A stretch of DNA of 64,000 nucleotides from DATMER01 sp963741305 (GCA_963741305.1 CAVUHL010000002.1:59341-123340), one strand, 5' to 3'. Counted from the first letter of the stretch, positions 17,590 to 28,502 are shown. Numbers and translations: made by a program. The notes: generated by a model not told the origin, from the letters alone.

Positions 17590-17808
17590 ATGAAAAGGAA
17601 GTTCACGTTCGCAATCCTCGTCATCGTGTTGGCAGTCCTGGGAACCGCGGCGGTCTTCGCTGCCAGCGACGGCAAAGTCGACATCTGCCACATCCCGCCG
17701 GGCAATCCAGGCAACGCCCATATCATCAATGTGAGCGTGAACGCCGTCCCCGCACATCTGGCGCACGGCGACCTCCTGGGGTCTTGTGACCCCGGCGGTG
17801 GCCAATAA
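17590..17808 (+). CDS. small secreted protein, VDICHIPPGNPGNAH family
   Basis: A 72-residue protein with a clear signal peptide (MKRKFTFAILVIVLAVLGTA, cleavage near FAAS) and a strong AGGAGAG site. The mature peptide VDICHIPPGNPGNAHIINVS, then VPAHLAHGDLLGSC, is a conserved motif with two Cys and three His. It is found as a repeat or tail in many secreted proteins of environmental bacteria. Metal binding or a disulfide is plausible; function unknown. Confidence 0.75.
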   Translation: MKRKFTFAILVIVLAVLGTAAVFAASDGKVDICHIPPGNPGNAHIINVSVNAVPAHLAHGDLLGSCDPGGGQ

Positions 17809-17911
17809 CCGTAGCGTAGCACCTAGTCCACAATCAGGAGCCGGCGGCAACCAGGGCTCTCGGTCGCATTGCGAAATTCTGCCCCGAACCCCGGCGTAGC
17901 TTTCGCAAGTT

Positions 17912-18961
17912 TCAGATCAACCCGCGCGCCGAGAGCTCGTCCTTCAGATAGGCGTAATAGATCGGCGCGGCGATCAGGCCGGCGATTCCGAAGGCGGATT
18001 CCATGGCGAGCATCACCAGCAGCAGCTCCCAGGCGCGGGCCTTGATCTCGGTGCCCACGATCCGCGCGTTGACGAAATATTCGAGCTTGTGGATTACCAC
18101 CAGGAAGGTCAGGGAGCCGAGCGCGGCGCCGAGCGAATGGGAAAGGCTGACGACCACGATAGCCGTGTTGGAAATCAGGTTGCCGACCACCGGCAGTAAC
18201 CCGGCGAGAAAGGTGATGGCGATCAGGGACTTGGTGAACGGCAGCCGGACTCCGAGCAGGGGAAGCACCGCCAACAGGTAGATGCTGGTCAGGATCGTGT
18301 TGAGCAACGAGATGCGCACCTGGGCGAAGACGATCCGCCGGAAGGCATTGCCGAGCCGGTCGGCCCGCTCGGTCAGCGCCTCCGAAAGCGGCGCCCGGCG
18401 CGCCACCGGCCGTGCCTCCTGGAGAGCCACCATGGCGCCGATGATCATCCCGATCAGCGCATGGATGAAGGTCCGTCCGAGCTCGGCGCCGAAGGTCTGC
18501 AGCGCCCCTGCATGCTCGCGGAGCCAGGCGGCCCCTTCGGTCCTCAGCTCGTCCGCATTGGTGGGCAGCTCGCGGGTGACCCACAGGGGAAGGAACTCTC
18601 TGGAGCTCTCGAGGACGTCGGCCATCTTGGCCAGGAGAGCGGGCAGATTGCCCTGGTCGCTGCGGAAGAACGCGATGCCGCCGACGATGGACAGGGTCAG
18701 CCCGGAGACGATGACGACGGCGAGGATCGCGACGGCCACGACCTTCCCGTGCTCGCGCGGGCCGCGGATGAACCGCAGCTTTCGCGCCAGGATGTGCACC
18801 AGCTCATAGACCGCGAGCCCACCCACCAGAGCGGCGAGAAGGCCCAACTGGAGCACAAGGAACAGGCCCAGGCCGGCAAGGATCCAGGAGGTGATCTCAG
18901 ACCCCGAAGGCCTGGGGCGAGGGTCAGGGAGCGGCAGTGGCGTCAGCGGCGCTGCATTCAT
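17912..18961 (-). CDS. AI-2E family transporter (integral membrane protein)
   Basis: I take ATG 18961 (MNAAPLTPLPLPDPRPRPSG). The 349-residue product has the family topology: two N-terminal helices (ILAGLGLFLVLQLGLLAALV, VAVAILAVVIVSGLTLSIVG), a soluble segment, then several helices including ITFLAGLLPVVGNLISNTAI and a conserved C-terminal segment GTEIKARAWELLLVMLAMES. Members are proposed exporters; the substrate is unclear here. Single gene. Confidence 0.8.
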   Translation of the reverse strand: MNAAPLTPLPLPDPRPRPSGSEITSWILAGLGLFLVLQLGLLAALVGGLAVYELVHILARKLRFIRGPREHGKVVAVAILAVVIVSGLTLSIVGGIAFFRSDQGNLPALLAKMADVLESSREFLPLWVTRELPTNADELRTEGAAWLREHAGALQTFGAELGRTFIHALIGMIIGAMVALQEARPVARRAPLSEALTERADRLGNAFRRIVFAQVRISLLNTILTSIYLLAVLPLLGVRLPFTKSLIAITFLAGLLPVVGNLISNTAIVVVSLSHSLGAALGSLTFLVVIHKLEYFVNARIVGTEIKARAWELLLVMLAMESAFGIAGLIAAPIYYAYLKDELSARGLI

Positions 18962-19164
18962 GGAGGTTGTCTCGTCATGCCTTTCAGCGCCTACAATACA
19001 GTATCTCGCGCTCAGGCAAACCATCGCCCTGGGAGCGCCAGTGGGCCGCCGGCGCTCCCAGGGCTCCAGCGAGTAGGGGCGGCCCTATGTGGCCCCGGGG
19101 CTTCTCCGGCTGCGGCGCAGCGCCCAGGGCTTGACAACAGTAGCCCAGGAGCTACACTTGGTAG

Positions 19165-19458
19165 GTGCGTGTCGAGAAGACTGACGTCTACGGCAAGTGG
19201 ATTGACACGCTGAAGGATCGCACAGGACGGGCACGGATCCTGGTTCGCGTTGATCGCTTGATCCAAGGTAATCCAGGCCAGCACAGAGATCTGACCGATG
19301 GCGTGTCTGAACTGAAGATCGACTTCGGACCTGGATACCGCGTCTACTACACGCAACGAGGAACACGGCTTCTGCTGCTCCTCGCGGGCGGCGACAAGTC
19401 AACACAGCAGAAAGACATCGCACTGGCGATCGAATTGGCAAAAAACTTTCAGGAGTAG
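19165..19458 (+). CDS. HigB/RelE-like toxin (addiction module killer family)
   Basis: GTG start at 19165. A 97-residue protein with WIDTLKDRTGRARILVRVDR, DLTDGVSELKIDFGPGYRVY and TRLLLLLAGGDKSTQQKDIA, the pattern of the RelE/ParE-superfamily HigB-like killer proteins, ribosome-dependent mRNases. The antitoxin gene follows after 7 bp (toxin-first order, typical for HigBA). Confidence 0.85.
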   Translation: MRVEKTDVYGKWIDTLKDRTGRARILVRVDRLIQGNPGQHRDLTDGVSELKIDFGPGYRVYYTQRGTRLLLLLAGGDKSTQQKDIALAIELAKNFQE

Positions 19459-19465
19459 CACGGCT

Positions 19466-19777
19466 ATGCCTAAGACCGCAGCAAAGAAGCCAACCAAGAC
19501 CACGCCATACGATGTTGCGGAGCACCTGCGTACTCCCGAAGAGATGGCCGCCTACCTAGACGCTTGGCTCCAAGAGGCGCCAGACGACGCAGCCGGTATT
19601 GCCAGGGCGCTCGGTAACATTGCCCGAGCCAAGGGCATGACTCAAGTCGCCAAGGATGCCGGCCTGAGCCGTGAGAGCCTCTATCGCGCTCTCAGCGCTG
19701 AAGGAAATCCGAGCTTTTCCACAGTACTGAAGGTCGCGAGAGCACTCGGGCTCAAGCTGCACGCGGAGGCAGCCTGA
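19466..19777 (+). CDS. HigA-like HTH antitoxin
   Basis: A 103-residue protein: TPYDVAEHLRTPEEMAAYLD, then the helix-turn-helix IARAKGMTQVAKDAGLSRES with LYRALSAEGNPSFSTVLKVA. This is the addiction-module antidote family paired with HigB-like toxins. It neutralises the upstream product and should repress the shared promoter between about 19100 and 19160. Confidence 0.85.
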   Translation: MPKTAAKKPTKTTPYDVAEHLRTPEEMAAYLDAWLQEAPDDAAGIARALGNIARAKGMTQVAKDAGLSRESLYRALSAEGNPSFSTVLKVARALGLKLHAEAA

Positions 19778-19781
19778 TCCT

Positions 19782-20528
19782 ATGCGGATCGCCGCACTCT
19801 ACGACATTCATGGCAACCTCCCCGCACTGGAGGCCGTGCTCCAGGAGATCCGTCAAGCTGAGGTCGATCAGGTGGTTGTCGGGGGAGATGTCATCCCGGG
19901 TCCGATGCCGCGCGAGACCCTCGCATGCTTGCGGGACCTCGACATTCCCGTACAGTTCCTCCAAGGCAATGGCGACCGGGAGGTGCTTGCCCTGAGGGCA
20001 GAGACGGAGACAGGAGCCGTCCCGGAGCTGTTCCGAGAGGTCATGAGCTGGAACGCGGAGCAGCTCGATCCTGAACACGAGCGGTGGATCGCCGGCTGGC
20101 CTGGAATGCTCCGTATCGAGATCCGCGGGTTGGGCGAGGTGCTGTTCTGCCATGCCACGCCGCGGAATGACACGGAGATCTTTACCCGTCTCACACCGGA
20201 AGACCGCCTCCTCCCCGTCTTTGCAGGGTTCGATGTGCCTTTGGTGATCTGCGGTCACACCCACATGCAGTTTGACCGGATGATCGGAGAGGTTCGAGTT
20301 GTGAATGCAGGCAGTGTGGGGATGCCGTTTGGGGAACCAGGCGCCTATTGGCTTTTACTTGGACCCGGCGTTCAGCTACGGCGTACTCCTTACGATCTTG
20401 AGAAAGCCGCCGAGCGCATTCGAGGCACGAAGTATCCACAAGCCGAAGCGTTTACGGCACACAACGTCCTGCAGCCGCCATCGGAGGGAGAGGTCCTCGA
20501 AGCTTTCACCCGGGCTCAACTGAAATAA
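19782..20528 (+). CDS. metallophosphoesterase (YfcE/MPP-like)
   Basis: A 248-residue protein with all metal-binding blocks: RIAALYDIHGNLPALEAVL (DxH), VVVGGDVIPGPMP (GD), LQGNGDREVL (GNxD/E), FCHATPR and VICGHTHMQFDRMIGEVRVV (GHTH). It is a two-metal phosphodiesterase or phosphatase; the exact substrate cannot be read from sequence. It starts 4 bp after the antitoxin stop and may be cotranscribed with the TA pair. Confidence 0.85.
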   Translation: MRIAALYDIHGNLPALEAVLQEIRQAEVDQVVVGGDVIPGPMPRETLACLRDLDIPVQFLQGNGDREVLALRAETETGAVPELFREVMSWNAEQLDPEHERWIAGWPGMLRIEIRGLGEVLFCHATPRNDTEIFTRLTPEDRLLPVFAGFDVPLVICGHTHMQFDRMIGEVRVVNAGSVGMPFGEPGAYWLLLGPGVQLRRTPYDLEKAAERIRGTKYPQAEAFTAHNVLQPPSEGEVLEAFTRAQLK

Positions 20529-20695
20529 GAGGGAATGCCCGCCTTGCTCCGCCCTACGAAGCGAGACACCTTGTCCCGGCGAGCTTGCCGAGGCGCCAAG
20601 CCTATAGCCCGTTAGCGGTTGCCATCTGGAGTCCATGATGGTAGCATTCCGGCAATAAAGGTGTCAAGGCTTCAGGATTAGACAAGGAGAGCACG

Positions 20696-21863
20696 GTGAA
20701 ATATAAGGCCTTGGTTATGCCGTTGTTGTTGGTCTTTGGCCTGCCTGTAACCTCGATTCCGGCTTTTGCTATTTCGAGATCAACAAGCGACCGGCCAGAC
20801 GATGCTGCTGGCAGTCAGATTCACTTCATGTATGTGGTGCCCAGCGACGGGGTTGACCGCGCGCTAGACACCAATGGTACGCTTGAAACATCTGATCTCT
20901 GCCATAGAGCAATGGTTCAGCGCGGAAAGCAGAGGCCTTCAGCCTCGGCTCGATCGTTTTCAAGGATCAGTTGATGTTACATTCCATAGGCTGAATCGGA
21001 CTGAATCCCAGATGGCTAGCTTTAACGCATTTATTCGCAATGAGCTCGAAGCGGAGCTCATCCGAGCAGGCTTCAATTCGCCGAACAAGATTTATGCTGT
21101 TTACTACGATGGGCGAAGCACAACTTCCTGCGGAAGCGGCTTCTGGCCACCTACAATTCCTGGTAAGGTTGTGGCTCAGTACCTGAAGGGGAGAGGTGCA
21201 AGGGTTCCGCCCTTGTTCTGCAAACCAGTTTGCTTCCTCCCCTTCCAGCCCCGGTTACTGGGAGTTTGGCATGCTTCACGAAATTTTCCATGGGCTGGGG
21301 GCAGTCGCCATATGTGCACCTCACCACACGCTAGCCGGACATGTTGCGGATGACCCAAGAGATCTCATGTATGCGGGCAACGAACCGTGGCGGCCATCGA
21401 TCCTCGACATCAATAACGATGACTACTTCGCACATGGTCGATCCGGTTGCCTGGATCTCGAAGACAGCTCGTTCCTCTCGCGTGGCGCGAGCGGGTCTTG
21501 TATACCAACCTCCACGGTCTTGTGCATTGATGGCCAGCCGGGCGACAAGAGGTTCAGGGTTGATGTAAGATTCCGGACATCCAGCATCTCAGGTGAAGGC
21601 AAGGCAATTCCTTTGGCGAATCTCGGCATCAGTCAAGGAGGTATCTTCTGGTTTTTTTCGCAGGACAACCCTGAGCTTTTGGTCAAGGTGCTTGATGCTT
21701 GCGCCTTTAACAGCTCATTCTGGGTTTTCTATTCAGCCGGCACAGATGTAGAGCTGACCCTTATCGTCAGGACACAATCACGGGGAGAACCAAGCTATAC
21801 CACAACGATCTGGGTGTGGCTGCTGCTCCGGTACAGGATACTGCCGCCTTTCCTTGTCACTGA
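20696..21863 (+). CDS. secreted zinc metalloprotease-like protein, frameshifted
   Basis: GTG start at 20696 after AAGGAGAG; signal peptide KYKALVMPLLLVFGLPVTSI. Three frames join: 20696-20880, 20874-21200 (EQWFSAESRGLQPRLDRFQG, KIYAVYYDGRSTTSCGSGFW) and 21196-21800, which holds MLHEIFHGLGAV, an HExxH zinc site with a downstream Gly as in metzincin-like enzymes. The C-terminal ~110 residues (CIDGQPGDKRFRVDVRFRTS, GGIFWFFSQDNPELLVKVLD, FWVFYSAGTDVELTLIVR) form a beta-rich module. The tail DLGVAAAPVQDTAAFPCH reads in another frame to 21863. At least three indels are needed. Confidence 0.55.
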
Positions 21864-21956
21864 AGACTGAACAGCGGCTGGAAAGGCGAGACCCTCGAAG
21901 CCTTCGCACGGGCCCGAGTTGAATTGAAGGGGCAGGGTGGCCCTATTCGGTCACCA

Positions 21957-22400
21957 TCACTGCATCGCCGGGAGTGGGTTGTCCTCCCGCTCGTTGTCCC
22001 AGATCATGGACATCACCCACCAGCGGTCGCCATCGTGGAAGAGTTGGATGCTGTTGGTGCCGCGCAGGAACGGTTCCCCGTGGGGCTCGCGGCGGCCCTC
22101 ATAGTTGCTCCAGACGTGGGCCATGTTGCCGAAGCGGTCGATGCGTTGCGCCACTTCGACCTCCCAGAAGTCATTGGCGGCGAAGAAGGGGGACCGCGAG
22201 GCGATATAGCCCTCGGTGTCGAACACCTCGATGGTCCCGCCACCCGTCGGGCCGGGCCGGGTGGGCATCAGCCGCCCCTCAGGGTGGAACAGGGTACGCT
22301 CGCGCTCCCAGTCCCGCTCGCCGGCAGGCCCCGAGATCACCTCGTACATCGCCCTGAGGATCCCTTCGATGGTCTCCACGTCCTCCCGTCTCGCTTTCAT
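21957..22400 (-). CDS. SnoaL/NTF2-like protein
   Basis: A 147-residue protein starting MKARREDVETIEGILRAMYE. ERTLFHPEGRLMPTR, FDTEGYIASRSPFF, VAQRIDRFGNMAHVWSNYEG and NSIQLFHDGDRWWVMSMIWD follow the DUF4440/SnoaL cone-fold pattern. These proteins bind or isomerise small molecules; the role cannot be assigned. Monocistronic. Confidence 0.75.
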   Translation of the reverse strand: MKARREDVETIEGILRAMYEVISGPAGERDWERERTLFHPEGRLMPTRPGPTGGGTIEVFDTEGYIASRSPFFAANDFWEVEVAQRIDRFGNMAHVWSNYEGRREPHGEPFLRGTNSIQLFHDGDRWWVMSMIWDNEREDNPLPAMQ

Positions 22401-22565
22401 TTCAATCCTCTCTCATCCAAGATTTTGAACATCTATTGCGGCCCCCTGGGATGCAACAACCCGGCAAGCGACGGTTGACATTTCCACTCTTTTTACCTTA
22501 CCCTCCTAGAGCCTTCTACTTGTCTTGCAAGATTGTAAGGTGGGGGTCATAAGGTGGAGATTATT

Positions 22566-22751
22566 ATGAAGAACGTGAAAGTGCGCGCATTTACCGCTTC
22601 TGTGGACTACAGCGATACCGAGAGAGGGGCAATAGAAGAGAGCTTCCCCGTCTACGCCCCCGACTATCCTGCTGCCAAGGATATCGCCTTGAGCTACATC
22701 CTCCAAGTCCTCAAGCTCCAAGACTTCGAGATGCGAATCGTCGGAGCCTAG
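22566..22751 (+). CDS. small hypothetical protein
   Basis: I start at ATG 22566, preceded by AAGGTGGAG. A 61-residue acidic protein (MKNVKVRAFTASVDYSDTER ... DYPAAKDIALSYILQVLKLQ). It has a beta-alpha-beta feel and no known motif. The clean ribosome site supports a real gene. Confidence 0.5.
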   Translation: MKNVKVRAFTASVDYSDTERGAIEESFPVYAPDYPAAKDIALSYILQVLKLQDFEMRIVGA

Positions 22752-22775
22752 GTCCGGCTCCGAGTCGAGCGCCAC

Positions 22776-23064
22776 ATGATCAAGGCAGCGCTCGACTACT
22801 CCAAGCTCGCCGGGATCTATGGTCTGCATGGACAACTCCATCGGGATGCTGGCCGTGCTCCGGCGAAAGCTCCGCGAGCTCGGCCTGCGCACACCTCTGG
22901 TCTGCGCCGACGCTTGCCGGCTGCCCTTCCAGGGTTGCTTCCCTTGGGTCATCCTGCCGTTTCAGGGCTTCACCGAGCTCGCTACTTCGGAGGACCAACT
23001 CGCCGCCCTCCTCGACGAGGGCCCGAGCCCCGCGATCATCGCCATCCTTGAGAAGGCCGCCTGA
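22776..23064 (+). pseudogene. class I SAM-methyltransferase remnant
   Basis: The frame from 22776 gives YSKLAGIYGL and the overlapping frame from 22819 gives VCMDNSIGMLAVLRRKLREL, LVCADACRLPF and ILPFQGFTEL, i.e. methyltransferase motifs II, III and IV in order. The motif I glycine loop and the C-terminal half are missing. Truncation at both ends with a frameshift indicates a fragment. Confidence 0.5.
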
Positions 23065-23107
23065 GGCATTTCGGCTGAGCCCTCGGACCTCATGATTGGA
23101 GACTGAA

Positions 23108-24517
23108 GTGACAAGAACAGCACGTTTACTCCTACTCCTTTCCTTACTGTCGCCCTCTCCAGTATCTCCCCAATCCAGCCGAGAGAGCGTGCCAACCTTA
23201 GTCATCAAGGGCGGAACCCTCATTGACGTACACACCGGCCACCAGGTTACCAACAGCCTCATTGTCGTTGAAGGCAACCGAATCACGCAGGTTGGGCGAG
23301 AGTCTGACATCGTGGTGCCGCGGGATGCTCAGGTAATTGATGCCCACGATAAATGGATTATCCCTGGGTTGATGGATATGCACGCTCACGTCTCGGGAGT
23401 GAAGAATCTCCCCTTCGAGTTGTATCTTGCCAATGGAGTCACGACGATTCGGGACCCGGGCGGCAACTTGACTCTCCTGCGACTGGCTCACCAAGAGATT
23501 GAGTCGGGCAAGAGGCTTGGCCCAAGACTTTTTTTCTCCGGCTACGTACTCGATGGGAATCCGCCGCTTTGGCCCGAGATCAGCTTGATTGCCGATACGC
23601 CGGAGCGAGCCGAGAGCGCCGTCAATTTCCTGATCGATCAAGGCGTTGATTCTGTCAAGATCTACAATAGCATTACCGAACCGGTCCTGACAGCGATTGT
23701 TCGCACCGCCCACCGGCGCGGCATCCCTGTCATAGGACATGTGCCTCGCTCGATGACGATGACGAGAGCCGTGGAACTAGGCATGGATGGCCTCGAGCAT
23801 ATCCGAGTGACGGGCAGGGAGCTCTTGCCTCTGGAGGAATCTGACAAAATCGACTTCCTGCCTTTTGTCCAACGTGAGGCGCTGCTCTGGCAAAGATTCG
23901 AGCTCGATTCGGACAAGATGAGGGAGCTGGTCACCCTCTTGGCCGAGAGGAAGACTATTCTGGGCCCGACTCTGGTTGTGGACGAGCTCAGCTCGCTTGC
24001 GCTGTATGAGGAACAGGCCCGAGACCCGAACAATCGTTACCTGTCACGCGAGTCGTTCACCAGTGACGCCGAGGCGGCGCCCGCAGTATTCAGACTCCCC
24101 CCCGAGTTGAAAGACGCCGCGGCCGCAGGATTCAGAAAAAGGCTGCAGTTCATCGGCATGTGCGGCCGCGCTGGGGTGCAGATCATAGCCGGGACGGATG
24201 GTGTAGGGGAGGGGAAGTTGCTTCCCGGCTTCGGCCTCCTGTACGAGCTCGAATTGCTGGCGCAAGCAGGGCTGACTCCGATTCAGGTGATCCAGGCGGC
24301 GACGATCAACGCGGCGCGGGCGCTGAGGAAGGACGCAGAGCTCGGGAGCGTCGAGGCAGGCAAGCTTGCGGATCTGGTGATCCTGAGCTCCAGCCCGCTC
24401 GTCGATATTCGCAATACATCGAAAATAGACGGGGTCATGACAGGGGGGCGCCTGCTGGACAGGAACGATCTCGATACAATGCTCGCGCAAGCAGAGACCG
24501 CAGCGAAGAAGAACTGA
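23108..24517 (+). CDS. secreted amidohydrolase (imidazolonepropionase-like)
   Basis: I choose GTG 23108 (signal peptide TRTARLLLLLSLLSPSPVSP) over the TTG at 23096. The composite fold reads TLVIKGGTLIDVHTGHQVTN, then IIPGLMDMHAHVSG with the HxH metal pair, VDSVKIYNS with the bridging Lys, IPVIGHVPRSM (His), LEHIR (His) and QIIAGTDGVGEG (Asp). All metal ligands are present. About 470 residues, usual length. It would hydrolyse a cyclic amide or dipeptide in the periplasm; substrate unknown. Confidence 0.85.
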   Translation: MTRTARLLLLLSLLSPSPVSPQSSRESVPTLVIKGGTLIDVHTGHQVTNSLIVVEGNRITQVGRESDIVVPRDAQVIDAHDKWIIPGLMDMHAHVSGVKNLPFELYLANGVTTIRDPGGNLTLLRLAHQEIESGKRLGPRLFFSGYVLDGNPPLWPEISLIADTPERAESAVNFLIDQGVDSVKIYNSITEPVLTAIVRTAHRRGIPVIGHVPRSMTMTRAVELGMDGLEHIRVTGRELLPLEESDKIDFLPFVQREALLWQRFELDSDKMRELVTLLAERKTILGPTLVVDELSSLALYEEQARDPNNRYLSRESFTSDAEAAPAVFRLPPELKDAAAAGFRKRLQFIGMCGRAGVQIIAGTDGVGEGKLLPGFGLLYELELLAQAGLTPIQVIQAATINAARALRKDAELGSVEAGKLADLVILSSSPLVDIRNTSKIDGVMTGGRLLDRNDLDTMLAQAETAAKKN

Positions 24518-24572
24518 CTTGCCCCTCACGGATATATTCAGGGTAGGATTCTCCCAACTCGGAGATCCTTCC

Positions 24573-25203
24573 ATGGATGACAGCGCGCCTCCGCGCCCTT
24601 CCGCAGCTCCCGGCGAGCCGGGAGACGTGACCACGCTCCTCGGCCGGGCGCGGGCCGGCGATGGCGCGGCGTCGGACGAGATCTTCGCCCAGCTTTACCA
24701 GCAGCTCCACGGCCTGGCGCGCGCGCAGCTCGCGTCCCGGGGGGCGGCCCGGAGCGACGCTGGACACCACCTCGCTCGTCCATGAGGCCTACCTGCGCCT
24801 GGCGAGCCCCGAGGCGCTCAGCGCCGAGAACCGGGCGCATTTCTTCAACCTCGCGGCGCGGGTGATGCGGCACGTCATCGTCGACTTCGCCCGCCGGCGA
24901 GACGCCGAGAAGCGCGGCGGTGGCGCGGTGAAGGTCGGCCTCGACGAGGTCGGAGAGTTGGCCTGGCAGGAGGCGGAGCTCCCGGCCGATTTGCTGGCCC
25001 TCGACGGGGCTCTCTCCGAGCTGGAGCGCAGCAGCGCCGACCTCGCCCGCTTGGTGGAGCTCCGCTTCTTCGCCGGCCTCCCCCTCGAAGAGATCAGCGG
25101 CCTCCTCGGCCGCAGCGAACGCTCCCTCAAGCGCGACTGGCGCCGCGCCCGCGCGTTCCTCCTGGCCCGGCTCGGAGGCGCCGCCCTGCCTGCCCTCGAC
25201 TGA
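24573..25203 (+). CDS. ECF RNA polymerase sigma factor, TIGR02999-type, one frameshift
   Basis: ATG 24573 follows GGAGATCCTTCC. The first frame (DVTTLLGRARAGDGAASDEI, LYQQLHGLARAQLASRG) breaks near 24755; the second continues GATLDTTSLVHEAYLRL, NLAARVMRHVIVDFARRRDA, and region 4 LRFFAGLPLEEISGLLGRSE. Together about 210 residues. The -LVHEAYLRL- and -MRHVIVDFARRR- blocks are typical of TIGR02999 ECF sigma factors, often linked to Ser/Thr kinases, as here (kinase at 28661). Confidence 0.75.
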
Positions 25204-25316
25204 ACCGCCGTTGGCCCCGTTTTTCTCTCCCCCGCGCATCCCTCGGTGAAGGCCAAAAAAGCGTCGCCCCGGGATGATCCGGGGCAGATCCACCTTGAGG
25301 AGCGGAGGAGAGGACC

Positions 25317-28300
25317 ATGAAGAATCAACACAACAACCGGGTGCGGCGGGCGGGATGGTGGCTGGTGCTCGCCTGCCTCGCGAGCGCTACGGCGTTCGCC
25401 GCCGAGCCGAGGTATGAGGTGCGCCTGCTCGGAAACACCTTCACGCCAAAGGCCGGCGTATCGGCTGGCGCGGTGAAACAACTCTCGGACCGGGCTGGCT
25501 CCTTGCAGAAGAAAGGCCGCGGCTCGGTGCACGCCCTGGTGCAGCTCTACCAGGTGCCCGACGACAGCGAAAGGGCCGATCTCTTGCGCTCCGGGCTCGA
25601 TCTCGGCGCCTTCGTCCCCGGCAATGCCTGGATCGCCGCGATTCCCGCCGGGCTGGTGAAGGCCTCTGTGAGCCGGCCAGAGATCCGCTGGATGACGCCC
25701 TGGACGGCGGACCGCAAGCTGCATCCGCGGCTGCGCGCAGGCAAGGTTGGAAAATCGGCGCGCCATCCCGAGCATCCGGATTGGATCATGACCATGGTGC
25801 TCCTGCATCACGATGTGGACCTCTCACGCGGCGCCGGGTTGGCCGAAGCGGTCGGCGGCGTCGCCATGAATCCGGTCGAAGGGATTCACGGCTTGACGAT
25901 CTGGCTGCCGGAGAGCAAGCTGGCGGCGCTCGCGGACGAGGAGGAGGTCCTTTGGATCGAGGAGGGACCGCTCCCTCTCTCGCCGGGCAACAATGGCGCC
26001 CGCAGCCAGATGAAGGCCGACGCGATGGCGGTTTCCCCGTACGACCTCGGCGGCAAAGGGGTGAAGCTCTTCATTTATGACGGCGGACGGGCGCGGCCGA
26101 CCCATGAGACGTTCGATCCCGGCGACGGCAGCGGCTCCCGGTTGACCACGATCGACACCGCGCTCTTCGACGATCACGCGACCCACGTCGCCGGCACCGC
26201 GGCGGAGACGGAGCGCCTCCACCGACGATCGCGGGCGCGGCGTGGCGACCGACGCCACCATCTTCTCCGCCGGCTACGAGCGGACTCGGCGGCACCATGC
26301 TGTTCTGGGACAACGCCGGCGACATCGAGGCCGACTACGCCCTGGCCCGCAGACACTCACGACGCCGACCTCGGCACCAACTCGATCGGCAGCAACACCG
26401 CCAGCAACGGCTACGCCTGCGCCCGTGAGGGCGACTACGGAACGCGTCCGAACCTGCTCGACGGCATCGTGCGCGGCGACAACGCCATGGTCGGCAGCCC
26501 GATGATCATGACCTGGGCCAACGGCAACGAGGGGACGGCGGCACCATGTTCGCCGGCCGGTGCGGCGCCGAACTTCACACGACCACCGCGCCGCCCTCCT
26601 GCGCCAAGAACCCGATCCACATCGGCGCGCGTCAACTCCGACGGCGCGGCGATGACCGGCCTTCAGCAGCTGGGGTCCGTGCGACGACGGCCGCCTGAAG
26701 CCGGTGGTCGCCGGCCCGGCTGCGAGACCGGCCGGGTGAGCGGCGAGGCCGCCATCTCTCCTCGAAGGGCACCGCCAGCACCTCCTACGGCCTCTACTGC
26801 GGCACCTCGATGGCCACCCCGGCGCGGCCGGCGCTGGTCGCCTTGCTGATCGAGGACTGGCGCGCCCACGGGCCACGGCGGCGCTTCGACGCGAACGGCC
26901 GGCCGCGGCCCGCCTGGTCAAGGCGATGCTGGTCCACACCGCCCGCGACCTCGGGCGTCGACTGGCCCGGACTACCGGTACGGCTACGGCGTGGTCGACG
27001 CCAAGGCGCTGATCGACCTCCTGCGCGCCGGCACCGGCACGCTCGGCGGGCCGGCCCCAGCAACTGGGGCACCGACTCGATCACCAACGCCGCGTCACTG
27101 ACTACTTCACTATCGACCGTGCCGGCCGGCACCGGCGAGCTCAAGGCCACGCTGGCCTGGGACGACGCCGCGGCCGCGGCCTTCGCCGCCAACGCCCTGG
27201 TCAACAACCTCGACCTCGAGCTGGTCGCGCCGGACAGCACCATGCACCGGCCGTGGATCCTCGCCCGGCCAACCCCAGTTGCCGGCGACCACCGGCGTCA
27301 ACGCCGTCGACAACCAGGAGCAGGTGCTGGTGAAGAACCCGACGCCGGCATCTGGACGGTGCGGGTGCTCGGCGCCAACGTAGCAGCGGGACCCAAGCCT
27401 ACGGCCTGGTCTACACGGCGATGCCGCAGCAGTGGGAGGATCGGCCTGCACGACCACCGCCTCCGGCTTCGAGACCGACAACGACGGCTGGACGCTGACC
27501 GGCGCCACGCGCGTGGCCGCTCCGGCCCCCGGCCACGGCGCTTTCTCGATCAAATTCGGCGGCGCCGTCAACACCACCCACGAGATGCAAAAGACCGTCG
27601 CGCTGCCCCTGAACGCCAAGGCGACGTGGACCTTCTGGTGGTACATGACCACCAACGAGGGAGAGGACGGCTGGGGCTACGACCAGTTCTACGCCGAGGT
27701 CCGCAACTCGTCCAACGCCGTGCTCGCCGTGGTCAACTACAGCAACGACGGCGACCTGCAGAGCACCTGGCTGCCGCAGCGGAACATCGATCTCACCCCC
27801 TGGGCCGGCCAGACGGTGAAGCTGGTCTTCCACGGCAGCTCGGACCAGCTCTTGCCGACCACCTTCTGGATCGACGACGTGAAGGTGACGACCTGCCCGG
27901 CGGGCTCCGAGCAGATCCGCCTCTCGTTCGAATCGGGGGCTGTCCAGGACGGTTTCGTGATGGAATCCACCGAGACGAGCAACGTGGGAGGCACCGCATA
28001 CTCCAACAATCCGCCGATCTTCGGCCTGCCGGCCTCGTTCGTCGTCGGTGACAGCAGCAGCGACCAGCAGTTCAAAGGTTTCGTTTCTTTCGACACCTCG
28101 GCGATCCCCGATAGCGCAACCGTCGTCTGGGCTCGGCTGAGGATCCGGCGCACCACGTCGGAGGGCGTCAATCCCTTCACCACCCACGGCGCCTGCCGGG
28201 TGGACATCAAGACGGCAGCCTTCAACAACAACATCAGCCTCGAACCGGCGGACTTCCAGGCCCTCGCGACCGCCGACCTTGTCTCGGTTTGCAGCGATCC

Positions 28301-28502
28301 GCTCATCAGCGGCGGCTGGGCGTACGCCACGCTCAACAGCGCCGGCCTGGCGGCGATCAGCAAGACCGGCTATACCCAACTACGGATCGGCTTCTTCCAG
28401 GGCGACGACGACGATCTGACGGCGGACGTGATCCGCTTCTCGGCCGGAGAGGAGGCCGTCAGCGGGTACAGGCCGCAGTTGGAGATCCTTTACTTGCCGT
28501 AG
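25317..28502 (+). CDS. secreted S8 (subtilisin-like) serine peptidase with C-terminal beta modules, many frameshifts
   Basis: ATG 25317 follows GGAGGAGAGGACC; signal peptide WWLVLACLASATAFA. After a propeptide region, GVKLFIYDGGRARPTHETF (catalytic Asp) and LFDDHATHVAGTAAE (catalytic His) lie in frame 1. The Ser motif GTSMATP appears in another frame near 26800. Between about 26180 and 27440 the coding frame changes at least five times. From 27432 a long clean frame holds a MAM/CBM-like domain (GFETDNDGWTLTGATRVAAP ... WIDDVKVTTC) and a C-terminal beta domain (FKGFVSFDTSAIPDSATVVW). Total length about 1,050 residues. The density of breaks suggests poor assembly or real decay. Confidence 0.6.

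Noticed and set aside
27411..28379. 322-codon minus-strand ORF
   Set aside because: Antisense of the well-supported C-terminal part of the S8 peptidase (DNGWTLTGATRV...).
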